Shown: positions 31,551 through 45,300, counted from the stretch's first letter. The stretch: 64,000 bases of DNA from Brassica napus (GCF_020379485.1 NC_063450.1:31348137-31412136); one strand, 5' to 3'. Program-made: numbers and translations. The notes: generated by a model not told the origin, from the letters alone.

Positions 31551-31838
31551 AAGTTGCACAAACACAAAGATTATAAAACTTCTCTTCTTATTAGATTTAG
31601 AAACTCTCTCTTGCCTAAACCTTTCAATGTGTTTCTCTTGATGGAACATATCTCCATGAGAACTCTTTATATAGGAAGAAGCTACATCTTTTCCTAAGGG
31701 ATCTTTTCCTAAGAGATCTTTTCCTAATAATAATATGGAAACATTCCTAAGCTCGATATGTTTTCCTTTTTTCTTAACTCATCAAACTTCACTTTAATGA
31801 GTTAACTTGCTCCTCAAGTTAATTGGAATTATCCAACA
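31551..31838 (-). repeat. 3' LTR of the 31.6-35.1 kb copia element
   Basis: A TATATAAA box lies near 31666-31673 on the minus strand. Compared with the other LTR, it differs by a small repeat of the cttttcctaagagat type near 31695-31725. Confidence 0.88.
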
Positions 31839-34775
31839 TTCTCCCCCTTAATTCCAACTCGAATCTCGGGTATGTTGATCTTCTGAACTCCGATGAACTT
31901 CCATAGACCGTTAATAGGTGCATCGCATTTCTTCGATACGATGTTGCATCAGAACGTGAGTATAGATGTTTCACTGCTTCTCTATGACTCTCTCTTAAGC
32001 ATCCAATGGTGCTTCGATACGATGTTGCATCAATCTCAGGCTCCTCCTCAGCCTTTGATACTTTCAAACTCGTGTGCATCAGAACGTGAGTATAGTTACA
32101 TGACTCCATCTTCGTCTTGACAAGTATACCTTGTGCGTATCCTTCTTGTTTGATGTGAATACCATCAGCTCCTTGCGTTACTTCTATACCAAGATAGTAT
32201 GTAAGCATCTCGAGGTCTGACATCTCAAATCTTCTTGACATATCATCTTTGAATTGCTTGATAACATTGAGCGAAGTCCCTGTTACAAACAAGTCATCGA
32301 TGTATATAGCTATGATCAGAAGCTCCCCCTTCTGTTTCTTTTGATATACCGCAGATTCCTTGGTGCACTTCATGAACTCCATCCCCTTGAGAACACGGTC
32401 GAGTTTGATGTTCCAAGCTCTTAGAGCAACTGGTGCAAATACTTCATCGAAGTCTATGCCTTGTTGTTGCACGTAGCCTTTTGCGACTAGCCTTGCTTTG
32501 TATTTGATCACCGTTCCATCTGCATTCCTCTTGATCTTATAGATACACTTCAAACCTATCGGTTTCACACCTGCCGGCTTCTTGACGAGCTTCCAGGTCT
32601 TATTTTTGATGATAGATTCGATCTCTGCCTTCATTGCATCGATCCAAGCTTGTATCACTGCAGCTTCGATGTAACTTTCTGGTTCACCATCGATGGTGAG
32701 CAAGAGCCTGCCACCTTCAAATTCAGCAAGTAGGATGTAATCATCGAACCGCTTTGGTTTTCTGATGTTACGGCCATATCTTGATGTTACATGCTGGTCT
32801 TGGTTTGCATCGTTGTTCTCTGCTACTTTGTGGTGTTGGTGATCTTGATGCTCATCACCATCTCCTTCTTCTGTAACATCAATATGAGGAAGCTTGAATG
32901 ATCCTGGTTCTTCGTCCACGTTTGTTGATAGTGTATACGATGCATTGAGATGTCTAGTTACACCGTTTTCTTCACAAAAATGAACGAACTCAGAGGATGT
33001 GAACTCTCCTCCTCTATCGGTGCGAAAAGTCTTGAGTTGTAGCTTCGTTTGATTCTCCACGTACTCCTTGAACTTTTTGAACCGATCGAACGCTTCACTC
33101 TTCTCTCTTAGCAGCATCGTCCACATATATCTTGAGTAATCATCAATTAAGACAAATACATATCTATTGTTTGCTAGTGTTGATGGTGATATCGGACCGC
33201 ACAAGACACCATGTACCAACTCCAATGCGTGTGATGCTCGATACTTTGCTTTAGGCGGGAAAGACTTCCGAGTTTGCTTCCCAACTAAGCAGGCGCTGCA
33301 GACATCTTTCTCGTGTATCACCTGCGGCATCCCTACTACCATCTCTTTGTCTACCATATTCTTCATGACTCCAAAGTTCACATGTTCTAGCCGTGCATGC
33401 CACGTCCATGTAAGATCAGTTTCTTGTATTTGAAGACACTTCGGATATTCAACCTCCATTGGCGTCTTGTACAATCGGTTTGGTTGCCTTGCGACTTGTA
33501 CTAATAGCCTTCCACGGGGATCTTTCAGCATCAGTAAGTCTTCTTTCATATTAACCTCACAACCCATCTCAGTTGCTTGTCCAAGACTTATGATATTGTG
33601 TTTAAGACTTGGGATGTAGTAGATATCTTTGAGTGCTCTTCTCTCCCCTGTTTTTCCGATGAACGTGATCGAACCTTTCCCAACAATCTCGACGTTTGAT
33701 CCATCACCGAATTTGACTTTGCCTTTGATGCTCTCATCTAGGTTTGAGAAGAACTCTCTCTTGCCTGTAATATGGTTACTTGCACCATTGTCAAGGTACC
33801 ATATACTCGTATTTCCATCGCATTCATCAAACCTCTTAGGAAACACTCTCTCTTCGTTGAGGAATACTACTTCATGCATATATAATGCATCTGCTTCTTG
33901 TGTTTCCGTTAGGTTAGCTTCTTCTCTTGGTCGTGTAGGACAATGTGACACGAAGTGCCCCATCTTGTCGCATCGCCAACATCTAACCTTAGAGTAGTCC
34001 TTCTTGGTCTTGTCTGAAGCTTCTCCTCCTTTGTTATGACCATCAGAACCATTAGACCTTCCTCGTCCTCTTCCTCTTCCACCATAACCTCTACCTCTGC
34101 CTCTTCCTCGCGAGTTGCTATGGCTTCCACGACCTTGTGCATCATTCTTTACCAACATTAGCTTCGATTGATCTTCATCTTGGGTTTCTTCTTTGATGCG
34201 TTCTTCGAAAGCCTTCAATCTCCCAAAAATGTCTTCGAATCCCGTTGAATTTAGATCCAACACTTGTTCTAACGAAGCTACGATGTGAATGAACTTCGTT
34301 CTTGGAAGTCCCTTCAGAAACTCTTTACCAGCTTTGATGCTTCCATTATCTCTCCTAACGCGGCTGCTCTCGATGCTAAGCCTGGAAGTTTTCCTGCGTA
34401 CTTATCCACCGTGTCTGTGTCTGTCATCTTCAGTTTGTCGAACTCAGACATCAAAGTTTGTAACCTTGCTTCTCTCACGCGATCAGCACCTAGGTTACGG
34501 GATTTGATAGCTTTCCAAATCTTCTTCGATGTATCATGTTCTCCAATCTAAAGTATTAGCGCCTCCGGGACTGATTGGAATATTAGAGCAATCGCCATAT
34601 TATTCTTCTTTGCATCGTTACTCCATGGATCAATCGTATCCCAAACTTTGTATAAACGAAGCATCACTTTCATTCGCATCGACCATACGGTGTAGTTGGT
34701 CGATGTTAGCATCGGACATCGTATGTCCTTCTTCATCTCAAGACCTTTATCACGTGCTTGAGAATCGTCTCCCAT
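31819..34775 (-). pseudogene. Copia gag-pol polyprotein with large deletions
   Basis: Gag begins MGDDSQARDKGLEMKK at 34775, hits TAG at 34548, and changes frame near 34350. From 34263 the frame then stays open for 814 codons. It holds a zinc knuckle (CWRCDKMGHFVSHC), protease (WYLDNGASNHITG), the pre-integrase HARLEH (usually HxRLGH), and an integrase core (LIDDYSRYMW, FRTDRGGEF) that stops short of its last third. RT then starts (AWIDAMKAEIESI, KYKARLVAKGY) but jumps from FAPVA to a late region, keeping YIDDLFVTG. RNase H is almost gone, and the end runs into the LTR. Related polyproteins are about 1300-1450 residues, so at least three deletions are implied. Confidence 0.9.
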
Positions 34776-34842
34776 GTTTTGATCGAAGTTACAACTCCTC
34801 TTGTAAACGACCTTCGAAACCTGGAGCTCTGATACCAATTTA

Positions 34843-35125
34843 AAGTTGCACAAACACAAAGATTATAAGAACTTCTCTTCTTATTAGATTTAGAAACTCT
34901 CTCTTGCCTAAACCTTTCAATGTGTTTCTCTTGATGAAACATATCTCCATGAGAACTCTTTATATAGGAAGAAGCTACATCTTTTCCTAAGGTCGAAGCT
35001 ACATCTTTTCCTAATAATAATATGGAAACATTCCTAAGCTCGATATGTTTTCCTTTTTCCTTAACCCATCAAACTTCACTCTAATGAGTTAACTTGCTAC
35101 TCAAGTTAATTGAAATTATCCAATA
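34843..35125 (-). repeat. 5' LTR of the 31.6-35.1 kb copia element
   Basis: Partner of 31551-31838. The primer site begins within a few bases at 34838. Confidence 0.88.
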
Positions 35126-35313
35126 TTTTAATGCACATTTCTTTGGGTTCAAGCATCCCGTTCAAGCGTCAGATGCGGACAAGAAATTTGTTGATGAAGT
35201 GGTTAAGTTACATGGTTTCCCAAGTTTGATTGTTTCTAACAAAGATAAGATTTTTCTTAGCTCGTTTTGGCAGAATCTGTTTAAACTTTCAGGGACCAAG
35301 CTGAAGTTTAGTA

Positions 35314-35723
35314 CAGTAGAACATCTATAAATTAATACTCGATAAATTAATAATTTCTATAAATTAATAAATTTCGTCGGTCTCAACTTGGGCCGGTTCA
35401 AAATTTGACACAAATCGATAAAATAATAAGATAATATTTTTTTTAGAAAATTCTATGTAAATATATGATCTCATTAAAATTATAAATTAATAATTTATAT
35501 GTATACACATTTTATATAAGTAAGAACTCATTATTATATGGTTTGTTTTATATTCACATTAGAATTATTTTTATATTTTCTTAATACCAAATATTTTTCT
35601 TATCATAGAATAAATATATCTTAAAATAAAAAATCTAAATAAAGAAACTTTTGTAAATTAATATCTCTATAAATTAATAAAATTTCAAAGTCTCAATATT
35701 ATTAATTTATAGAGGTTCTACTT
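35314..35723. mobile_element. Emigrant-like (pogo/Lemi-type) MITE
   Basis: The left end is CAGTAGAACATCTATAAATT after TA; the inverted right end is GTAGAACCTCTATAAATTAA. Repeats of ctataaattaata continue inward on both sides. Emigrant and related plant pogo-type MITEs share a CAGTARAACCTCTATAAATT terminus and a TA target. The element splits the chromovirus integrase; the right TA copy is degraded. No coding. Confidence 0.78.
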
Positions 35724-36560
35724 TGTTTCACCCTCGTATGGATGGCAAGACTGAGGTACTGAATCGTTGACTTGAGACATACTTACACTGTTTTTCTTCA
35801 TCGCATTCGGTTCAAGTTTTTAGGGTGGGCTGAGTTATGGTACACACTACTTACCATACTACCTTGAAGACAACACCTTTCCTTGTGGTTTATGGGAGAG
35901 AACCGCCTGCTATACTTTGATTTGAGCAAGGTTCTACAAATAATGGAGACTTAGAAACGTTGTTAACTGAACGTGATGCAATGTTGGTGAGTATTAAAGA
36001 GCATCTGGTTCGCGCACAACAACTTATGAAAAACAAAAGTGATAAGAAGCGTCGTGATGTTACTTTGGTGATGGGTTAAAAGGTGTATCTCAAGCTGCGT
36101 CATTACCGCCAACAGTCAGTCACCAAAAAAGATTTTTCAAAGGCTTTCGACTAAGTATTTAGGACCATACAAAGCCATGGAACGTATAGGGCAAGTTTCT
36201 TATCCTTTAAAGTTGCTGATGGACTCCAAAATACATCTTGTATTTTATGTTTCTCAACTCAAGGCAGTGGTGGGTTTGCACCACGTCATCCTTCCCCTCT
36301 CTCAGAGCAGTGCTGAGGTTGATGGATTGGTTATCAACCCAGAGGATGTGTTGGCTACACGCTCTAACGCAAAGGTGTCTTGAGTTGTTGGTTAAGTGGG
36401 TAGGATTCCAAAACATGACAGAACGTGGGTGAGGATTGCACACTTCCAGGCACAGTTTCCTTCTTATTCGCTTGAGGGCAAGCTTAAAGACAAAGCGGGA
36501 AGTATTGATAAGTTCCATAAGTGTTACGTTCGTAGGAAGAAAAGGGAGGTGAGGGAAGAA

Positions 36561-37760
36561 GTGGAAAATTTTTGAAGGAAGATGAGCTTTGACTAAATAT
36601 CTTTGTTCATTGGCTGAGCTTAATTCGAGCTTTGACTATAAATAAGAGTGTTGACTGTTGTTATGATTTTAGCTTTTGATTAATTGAGAATAGGAGACGA
36701 GAGTTTTAGTAGATCAATTTGGGTCAAGCCAATTGTTCTTGAGGATTTCTTTACGCGAAAGCTGTAACCGTATTTTTCAGTCACCAATGATATCAGTACT
36801 ATTCAATTACAAGAGTATGAGATAGAAAGAAGGATTCGTAGCAAAACTATCACATGATTATCTCTACCAAAAATCAACTCGATAAGGGTTCATTTACCTT
36901 TGCCAAACGCTCTCTTAAAACTGCTGCGACAGAACATTTTCTCTGGATTTCTGCATATTTAAATAACTTTGGATCAACTTACAAAGCATCAGTGCCGGTC
37001 CGGACTTGTTCGGTTCCTAAAGCTGACAACAAAAATATTGCCCTTTAGCCATAATTAAAATTTACTATATTTTAAAAATATAATAAAAATAGTACCAAAT
37101 ATTATTAAAATTTAAGTTAAATAATTACAAAACATCTAAAGATTATTTGCAACTCATCTTGTCTGTTTTTTTTAATCTTTCTATTAAGTAAACTATACTA
37201 ATTTTAATAGAATTTTATACAATGTGATCTTTCACTTTCTGTAGCATCCTTGCAGTAACACCTTTCCACAGACATCTTAAGAACTATCTGGATCTCTCTG
37301 ATCCACCGTGAAATTTCCTTGTAACCCTTCCATGAAACTGTAAAACAGTTTGTGGAAGCCAAGTTTTGAGTTCAGAAAATAATGACTTTCTCTCAAGTTG
37401 CAGATCAAATTCTAGATGGAGTTTCCCTCGTAATGATAAGCTGTCAACTGATATGGATTCTATGCAATGTGGTCTTTCCACAGACAACTTGTTCCAGATC
37501 CGATTGTCGCTATTCTGTCTGGAACACTCTCAAAAAGTTGCTCCCACACACTGATATTTTTGAGCTCATGTTGCAGGTTTTACAGAGTTTTCTTGTCCAA
37601 GAAGCAATGCCGATTGTGGCTTCGTTTCAACTCAATACACAAACGAAAGTTCCTCTGGTTTGTTAAGACGTCCTTTATTTTCTTCCGCATGATCTACATG
37701 GCTTGGAAATTAACAAAATAGACACTTGTAAAAACTCAACTCGAAATTGTTTTTTCTTTA
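36561..37760. other. Region without a firm gene
   Basis: A possible chromovirus LTR with TATA-like actataaataagag near 36635 lies in 36600-36800. 37050-37240 is AT-rich. Frames in 37260-37720 (for example SRWSFPRNDKLSTDM near 37405) are short and unrecognised. Confidence 0.3.
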
Positions 37761-38382
37761 TTTTCTTCTTCTCTTCTCCACACTTATTTATTTCTCTCGC
37801 CAGCCATGACCGAACACCACTTCCCTCACCTTCTTCTCTCCGATATGTTCTATGATCACCACCAGCAGTTCTTTGTTTCAGTCCATGAGTCCTTCTAAAC
37901 CAACCCGCAGCTTCCTCGTTTTGCCAAAGAGAATAAGCTTTCTCACGTCCTTTTTGTTTTTAAGATTAGAAGTTAGGGTTTACTTAATTGTATTTAAATG
38001 AGATAATTAGATTTAGGTCTATATGTACATGGGTTGCTCTTTTCTGGTCTTGTTTCCTAGCCTACCTGAAGTTTTAGGAAAAAAAATCGGAGTGTTTTAT
38101 ATATATAATTAATTATATATAAAATTTATTATGGGTAACATTGATTTTAACCATTTAATTATTATAAATTATTTATAATAATGGTTTAGTTGATTAATAT
38201 TTAATTATAAATTGTATAAAAATTTGTTTTTTGATTATATAATTAATTATATATTAAATTCCCTAAAGGTATCATCGACTTTGACCACTCTAACTTTTAA
38301 CGTGAGAGCTTGATTGTGAAAAATTTCTTCGCAAATAATAATATAGATGACAATATTCTCTGAAGCTGTTATTTATTAATTG
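37761..38382. other. Unassigned sequence with a 30-codon ORF
   Basis: After a C/T-rich stretch typical of plant 5' UTRs, an ATG at 37806 opens MTEHHFPHLLLSDMFYDHHQ and stops at 37896-37898. Base composition is less AT-rich here than around it. It could be a captured or leftover first-exon fragment. I do not recognise it. AT-rich inverted repeats follow at 38095-38260. Confidence 0.2.
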
Positions 38383-38830
38383 GACAATTTCTTCAAATAG
38401 CATTTTTTTTTTAAAAAAAATTGTTACCTAGAAAGAAAATGACCAAACGTGGTTTCATTAAATAAAAAAAATACATTTTTACCTCTTACTTTATAGATAT
38501 ATAAATATAAATAATTATTTAAATAATAATAAAACATAGAAAATAATTTTTTTATAGTTTTGAATTATATGTTTTCAAATTTGAACGTTAATATAATTTT
38601 CTTTTTTATTAAATTCGAAAATGATTTTGGAAACTATTTAAAAAGAAATTATTTTCACTAATTTTTTTAACCACCCCCAAAACCCACCCTTTAACTCTAA
38701 ACCCTAAGTACAAATTAGTTAATCATAGGGGTATAAGTATATATTTATCATTTCATAAAACTTATTTAGGTCATTTTTCTTCTTTCTGAGCTCTTTTGGT
38801 GAAAAACGAAAAAAGAGATATCGTATGGAA
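38383..38830. mobile_element. MULE-like MITE, undisrupted relative of 28038-29955
   Basis: The left end (acaatttcttcaaatagca) and the inverted right end (attccatacgatatctcttt) form an imperfect terminal inverted repeat. The inner landmark aaaatgacc on the left mirrors ggtcattttt on the right. The middle contains aaacccaccctttaactct, also found at the Harbinger insertion point of the other copy. No ORF. Confidence 0.55.
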
Positions 38831-38969
38831 TTTTTTTCTTATTAATTTAAGGGGAGTTTGCCCCTATAGCCATAAAAAAAACACAAATACACTATCTAAC
38901 CAAAAACACACACTCTCTCCTCATTTATCTTCCTATCTCTCTCTATCTTCTCACTAAAAATTTAATTAT

Positions 38970-39118
38970 TGTTGTGAATAGAAAGAAAGAGAAAATAGGT
39001 TAATCTTATTATTCCATAGGTCACGATATAATATATAAGGATACAACATTTGGGTTTCAGAATCCTCTAGAACATGGGCTTATGGGTCTAATGGACATCT
39101 ACATAATAGTTCATAACA
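38970..39118 (-). repeat. 3' LTR of the 39-49 kb copia element
   Basis: 149 bp, near-identical to 48924-49072, with termini TGTT and AACA and a polypurine tract just to its right. Confidence 0.85.
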
Positions 39119-40559
39119 CTCTCCCTTGGATGTACATTAAAAAAAAATATTTACTAAAGCGCATAAGATGATGCCTTATTAAAAACCTTACCAGGAAAAC
39201 CCAGTGGAAAAACCATGGTTAAGGAAAAAAGAGTGCAGCGCGCATCTACTCCCCCTGATGAAAATATAACTTGAGATATCTGATAGGACACAATCCAATG
39301 TGATGAATTAACTCCTTCTTCTTGGGGTTGGACCGTTTCACTTCTCTTGGCAGATTTGACACTCTTCACTAAAACTTGAATATCTTGATGACTGTAGGAC
39401 AAAATGACTTCAAACCATTTGGAAATCGATGCTAACGTCCATATCTAACTTTAGGCACCTTCTATCTCTGCTAAGATGGGAATATCGAGTGATATTTTGA
39501 ATATCATACGAAATTAGGTATTCTGAGACAGCTTGTACATGTCCCACGAAAACAGCCATATCTCGAGTTCTATAATGGAGAATGACTTGATTAAAATTGG
39601 AGATGAAAATAGACTCAAATAGCTTTCTCTGGACACTAATTTCATATTTTAATTCCATTTAGAAGGTCTCCTTTGATTTGAAAACTTTTGACCTTCGATT
39701 CTATCTCAAGAATGGAATGTGTTCACACATTGATTCTTCTTCAAGTATGATTGATCTATCTCATTTTATCCTGCTTATTTAATCTCGAAAAATAATTTGG
39801 AAGATTGATGACATTCCTCTTTAGGTGTCTATCATTAGCGTGTTATTTGTTGCCTCGTTAAAACTTTGACATGGAAAACACAGTGGGACAAAACCAATGA
39901 TAAAGAAAAAGAGTACACATACACACATCTTCATATTCTCCCCCTGGAAGCATCATCTTTGGGAGATGTATTATCATCATACATATCATCCTTTTAGGAA
40001 TTGCTATAAGCATATCCTTAGTGAATAAGGTCGTTTGATTGTCAGATAATCTTTTTGACCATTGGACTATGGTCCGTAGTATCTCTTTCATACAAAATAT
40101 CATATCTTGGTATATTAGGACTTTGTATCCAAATTTCCATTTATTGACAATCTTCTAAACCTTCACATTATGCATACTTATACATACGAGTTATTCCTTT
40201 GCTTTTTATAAAAGTTACAAGTATGACTATCTTTCTTGTCGTTCGAAATCACATCTTTCAATCATGAAAGAGATCAATCCAATATTATGGTACTTCATGA
40301 GCAAGAATCAGTTCCTTCATATGCTCGAATATACTCGCGCGGTAATGTTCTCGAGAACTAGCATTTACTGTTTTTAGCAGTTCAAATCTTTATGGGTTTT
40401 ACTGCTTCTTGTAGTTTATATTCTTTTTGTATCTTTCACATAAATGTCATTTTTTCCAATGGCTTTCAATTCTTGACAGACTAAAGAAACATGAAAGTTG
40501 ATGCTTCCACCACATGATGTGTTTCTTTGTAATCAATTATAGGTCTTTGTGATAATTTT

Positions 40560-41200
40560 TTGTGCAATTACAACGTCACATCTCATGATTTCATTATCAC
40601 ATATATTCTTTCATATAAAGACTTGTTTCTATGCCATTGGTTTTACACCATTAGGTGTACGGACTACAAGTCCGAATACTCTTCTCTTTCAAAGAGTTTA
40701 AACTCTGCATCTATTGTTTCTTTCTCTTTTCGGCCATTTATCACATTGTGTACACCTTTCAATAGATGGTTCATGATCCTCATTATCATCAACTGCTACA
40801 TTGCATGCATAAGTATTTACGATGTCGATTTGATATTGGTTCATATTGTTCCAAACATGACATAGCTATTTGAGATTTCTTGATTCTCAGGTACCTGAAT
40901 TCTTTCTTGTCATGTTTTCTATCTCTTTTCGAGATCCTTAATATTTCCTTCATCGATTCTGCCATTCTCATCATGCTCTTTTTCTTTTCCGAGGATTAAT
41001 TTATTTGGAACCGATAGGTCTTTCACGCTTCAAGCGCTCTTTAGACTCATTAGCAGTTTGATACTGTCCTTCTGGGACATCCATTTTAATTGGAGCATTT
41101 ACAACTGGTACTTGTGACTTAATCACTTTCTTAGGGTCAGTAAATGAGCCTGGCAACTCATATGCTAATCTTTGTAATAGAATTATCTCCATACATTCAT
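40560..41200 (-). pseudogene. Copia pol scrap: linker and start of RT
   Basis: At 41190-41004 the frame reads VVNAPIKMDVPEGQYQTANE and RLKRERPIGSK, the conserved segment before copia RT. Further down in changing frames come EISISYV-like, IWNRYQIDIVNTYACNVAVD and NDWPKRKE-like blocks (40980-40720), then VVRTPNGVKP near 40655. The order agrees with copia polyproteins. Frameshifts make it non-functional. The rest of RT and RNase H toward 39130 is not recognisable. Confidence 0.7.
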
Positions 41201-42331
41201 TTTGGACTACTATTTACGCTCTTTATTCCGAGGATCAATGATAATTCATTCAACTCATTTATTCTCCAGCTGTTTATTTGCTCCCCTTAATGTTGGATAG
41301 ACTAACTATGAGTCTTTAAATAAAATTTATAAAATCTTTATCATCAATGGAGATCATATCCAACATATTAATAACCTCTTTTGAGGTCCCATATTTTTGC
41401 GGTGTGATGGAGCACCTACAAATTATCCAAATTCTCTAGATGGGGATCTTTGTTTCTTGACCCAAAACAAATTTGATGGGGAGAGTTCTTAATTACTCTT
41501 TGGCATTATGCGAATCAGTGCTGCTGCATCTTAAGTATGAATATTAGCTACAAGATGTTCTTCATGTATCTCCACATGCATAAAATAATTATCAAAGGCT
41601 TGTGAATTCACCAATATTACCAATAAGTCTCGCAAAAATCAAGTTGCGAATATGTGACAAGGATACATACGACCTTCTTGTCGATGTTTTAATTATTAAC
41701 ATATGGTGAATGATCAGTCCACCAGTGGGTGATCAACCCACAAACATCTCCTTGTATAAATAGATTCCAAATCTATTCAGCTGGTGAGAACTATATTATT
41801 ATATTGTCTTGTACACAAGCAGCATATAACAGATCATTCTTAAGAATCTTTTGGTTCTTTAACGAATGTCCATATGATTGTCTTTCGCTTAATTACTAAA
41901 CCGGGATAGCAGAACCGGTTTACCAAACATTACCTTTTCGGTAAACTTCTGGTTTACTATTACATTTATCGCCATTTTTAATCATTGTGTAGTACAATAC
42001 AATAGTGCCTTGGGTAATACTTCTGATTGAAGGTATTCAACATTTCCATTTACTTGTTGTCTCAACAATATTAGATTCTAAATCTCATGGTGTTATTTTA
42101 TAAATGACTCTTTAAATATATTTTCAGTTTGAACATACTTCTGGATGTTTTAGAGGTGTGGGATTCTCTAATTCTCCCCCTCGAGATAATGACACTTTTT
42201 TTTTAAATTGAATGTTAAATTTAATTCAAAAAGAAAAATCATTTTTACATCATAGTGTTTCCTTTACCAAAGTACTATGTATTTAAATTCTACCACTCCA
42301 TCATTGAACGTCAACCAAACTCCAAGTATTT

Positions 42332-45300
42332 CTATCTTGTGTAAAACCAAAATTGCATCCCCTGCCTAAATTTATCATCTCCCTTCCTTTGTATCAATGT
42401 GAGTTTGTTCCTCATGTTTTTGTCTAGAAGTTTTATCAATAACTCTGCTGGAGCATTCGCCTCGCCATGTCTTCTTCTATTACGCTCTCTCCATATCATG
42501 TAGACGGCTGCTTGAAGCATATACTTGATGAGGAATAGCTGCATCTTACATCTTGTCTGATCTCTCAAAAGCCTCAGTATAGCTACCCATCCCACCGTAT
42601 ATTGATCCTTTAAGATACCCTTCATTAGCACCTCCCATATCTGAGTAGAGTAACTACATTCGAAAAACAAATGCTCAAGAGTTACCAAAGGCTCATTTCA
42701 TAAGACACACGCTTCATTAATATTACTTTTCCAAATTCTCATCTTATCTCCTGTTGCAAGTCTACCCTTCATTGCCATCCATAAGATAAATGAGTATCTT
42801 GGAGTTGAATACTTAAACCACACTGCATCAGCCCATTCACAACATAGTTTTTTCTCTCTGATAAACTCCCAAGTTTCCTTAGTGGAGAAAACCTTTTTGC
42901 TCTGACCTTTCCCATTCAGCCATAGCGAAATATCCTCCTCATTAACTCTACTTCTTCGACTTTTCTCAATCTCTTCCTCCACTCTGTTCAGGATCAATAC
43001 ACGATGAGACCTTCTTCTATGCCTCCAACTCTCCTCTACTGTCACGTTGATTAAGATTCCCATATCAATACAACTTCCATCACTTAGTAAATCCTTCAAG
43101 CAACCCATTGGAGACCAACTTTCAAACCAGAAAGAAGTCTTTTCCCCATTCCTTACTTCAACCCTGTACATTTGCTTAGCAATCTCCCTGCATTTTAATA
43201 TTTTTTTCCACATCCAGGAGCTGCTTGTGTATTTTCTTTCACCTTCCAGAACGAGCTCTTTCGGATCAAGTAGATCTTAACCCAATTTACCCACATCGGA
43301 TTAGAAGTAAGGATTCTCCATATTAACCTCAAACAACTGACCATATTTGCTTCTTTCAAACTTCTTATGCCCAAACCTCCCTCTTGCTTTGTACTACAAA
43401 TATCAGCCGATGAAAATTTAGCTTTCCTGTTATTTAACTCCGGACCTGACCACAGAAATGCAGAGCATAGTCTCTCGATCTCTTTATACATCCACTAGGA
43501 AGCCTAAATGCAGCCATCCAAAAATTAGCCAAGCTCGTGATCACTGACTTAATCAATTGGAGTCTCCCCGCATAGGAAAGGAACCGCCCAGTCCAAGAAC
43601 CAATTCTCTTCCTAATCTTCTCAATCAATGGCAAGTAATCTAAGACCGTCATGTTCTTAGTTAAGGGAGGAACGCCTAGATACCGTACCGGGAGACTGCC
43701 TGATTCAAAAGGGAAATGGCTGAGGATTTCTTCTCTTTTTTGGTTTGATACTCCTGCCAGGAACAATGTAGATTTCTCCATACTAATTCGAAGCCCTGAC
43801 ATCCTGTCAAACGCATCGAAAACTCTCAGAATCTCAACAATAGAATTTTTAGTACCATCCGCAAAGATCATCAAATCATCTGAAAAACATAGATGTGTCA
43901 AATCTATATTTTTACACTTTGGATGGAAACCAATCCTCCCTTTCCTTGCAGCTTCATCAATCATTCTTGACAAAACATTCATACAAACCACAAAGAGATA
44001 CGGAGAAAGCGAACATCCCTGGCGTAAACCCCCTTTTACCTTGGAAATAGCCTGTTAGCTCGCCATTTACTTGCACAGAGAAGGAGGCTGTCGTGATGCA
44101 TAGAGATATCCAATGAATAAACTTCTCCGGCAAACCCAGTGCCTTCAATGTGTTGATGAGGAACGACCATTGCACCGAATCAAACGCCTTTGATATGTCT
44201 ATCTTCATTGCGCATCGGGGCGAAACTGTATCCTTATGGTAATCCTTTACTAACTCTGTAGCTAGCAAGATAATCTCCATGAGTAATCTCTCTTTTATAA
44301 ATGCTGATTGGTTCCAAGTAATGCATTTTGGCAGTATAATCTTTAACCTCCTAGCCAAGATCTTCGATATCAGTTTGTACAAGACATTACAACAGGAAAT
44401 AGGCCTGTAATCTTTCATTACCTTTGCTTCCTGCTTCTTTGGTACCAGAGCCAAGATGGTAGAGTTAAGCCCTTTTGGTAAAAAACCCTTTACAAAGAAA
44501 GACTGCACAGCCACCGTTATGTCGACACCAACAACCGCCCATGATTCTTTAAAGAACTCCATTGTATACCCATCTGGTCCTGGTGCTTTGCTGCCTGGCA
44601 TCTTGAATAACACCCCTTTGATCTCTTCTTTAGAAACTTCCGTTACCATTTTCTCACAATCTGTATCGCTACATTTAAACCCCAACAATTCTCTGAGCAT
44701 CTCCACTGTCGACCCCTCAAACTCTTGAGGTTGCTCAGACATAAAATTTTCAAAAAAAGAGACAGCTTCCTCTTTGATCTCCTCCTTTGTTTTCACTAAT
44801 CTTCCATCTGAGCATTGAATTTCATGAATAGCGTTGCGAGTCTCTCTTATTTTTGCCGCATTATGAAACACTCTATTATTGCCATCTCCTACTTCCAGCC
44901 AGAACAGTTTCGCCTTTTGCTTCAAGTATTCTTCCTCCAAATCAGCTAACCTCTGCCATTTCTTGTAAGCTTTACCCTCCTCTTTTATGTTCTCTGCATT
45001 AGGATTATCCAAAGTTTCCTTCTGCCGCAGACATAGATAATCGTAAGCCTCCTTTACTTTTCGTGACAAGTCCCCAAGCTTAAGTTTACTAAGCGATCTC
45101 AGCAGTTGCTTTAGTAACTTTAGCTGTTTGGTGAGACGGAACATTGCTGATGTTGAATGGAATAACACCTCCTGATCTTTCCAGTAGTCTTCAATCAGGG
45201 GGAGAAATTCCGGCATCTTAGCAATAGCATTAACGAACTTAAACGGCTTCCTCTTCCTCTCATCCTCATTCTCAAAGTGAATTCTACATCTTAAATGGTA

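Larger units (their letters stand above)
31551..35125 (-). mobile_element. Copia retrotransposon, internally deleted, inside the chromovirus integrase
   Basis: Short LTRs (31551-31838 and 34843-35125) are highly similar. On the minus strand, TGGTATCAGAGCTCCAGG (initiator-tRNA primer site) follows the right LTR, and AAGGGGGAGAA (polypurine tract) precedes the left LTR's TGTTGG. Flanking pentamers are ATTTA (31546-31550) and TTTTA (35126-35130), a duplication with one change. The interior is 3.0 kb instead of about 4.5 kb. The right LTR starts TATTGG instead of TGTTGG. Confidence 0.9.
31158..36560 (+). pseudogene. Ty3/gypsy chromovirus-type integrase, split and degenerate
   Basis: Three plus-strand pieces belong to one gene. 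The first (31190-31545) has DGRFWYKRRLVIPKTSQ, a damaged zinc-binding region, then FIEGLPRSQGYNVIFVVVD. The second (35131-35311) continues HFFGFKHP, VVKLHGFPSLIVSNKDKIF and LSSFWQNLFKLSGTKL. The third (35724-36560) has FHPRMDGKTEVLNR, FLVVYGREPPA and a chromodomain-like end, LVKWVGFQN. Matches follow the usual order of plant chromovirus integrases. A copia element separates the first two and an Emigrant-like MITE the last two. Many stops and frameshifts are present. Confidence 0.8.

Noticed and set aside
37366..37721. Possible host gene exon around 37.3-37.7 kb
   Set aside because: Three short overlapping frames with no recognisable domain, no splice-site pattern I could defend, and retroelement debris on both sides.
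40789..40974. Separate small gene at 40.8 kb
   Set aside because: The translated residues in the neighbouring frames match the copia segment between integrase and RT, so it is pol debris.
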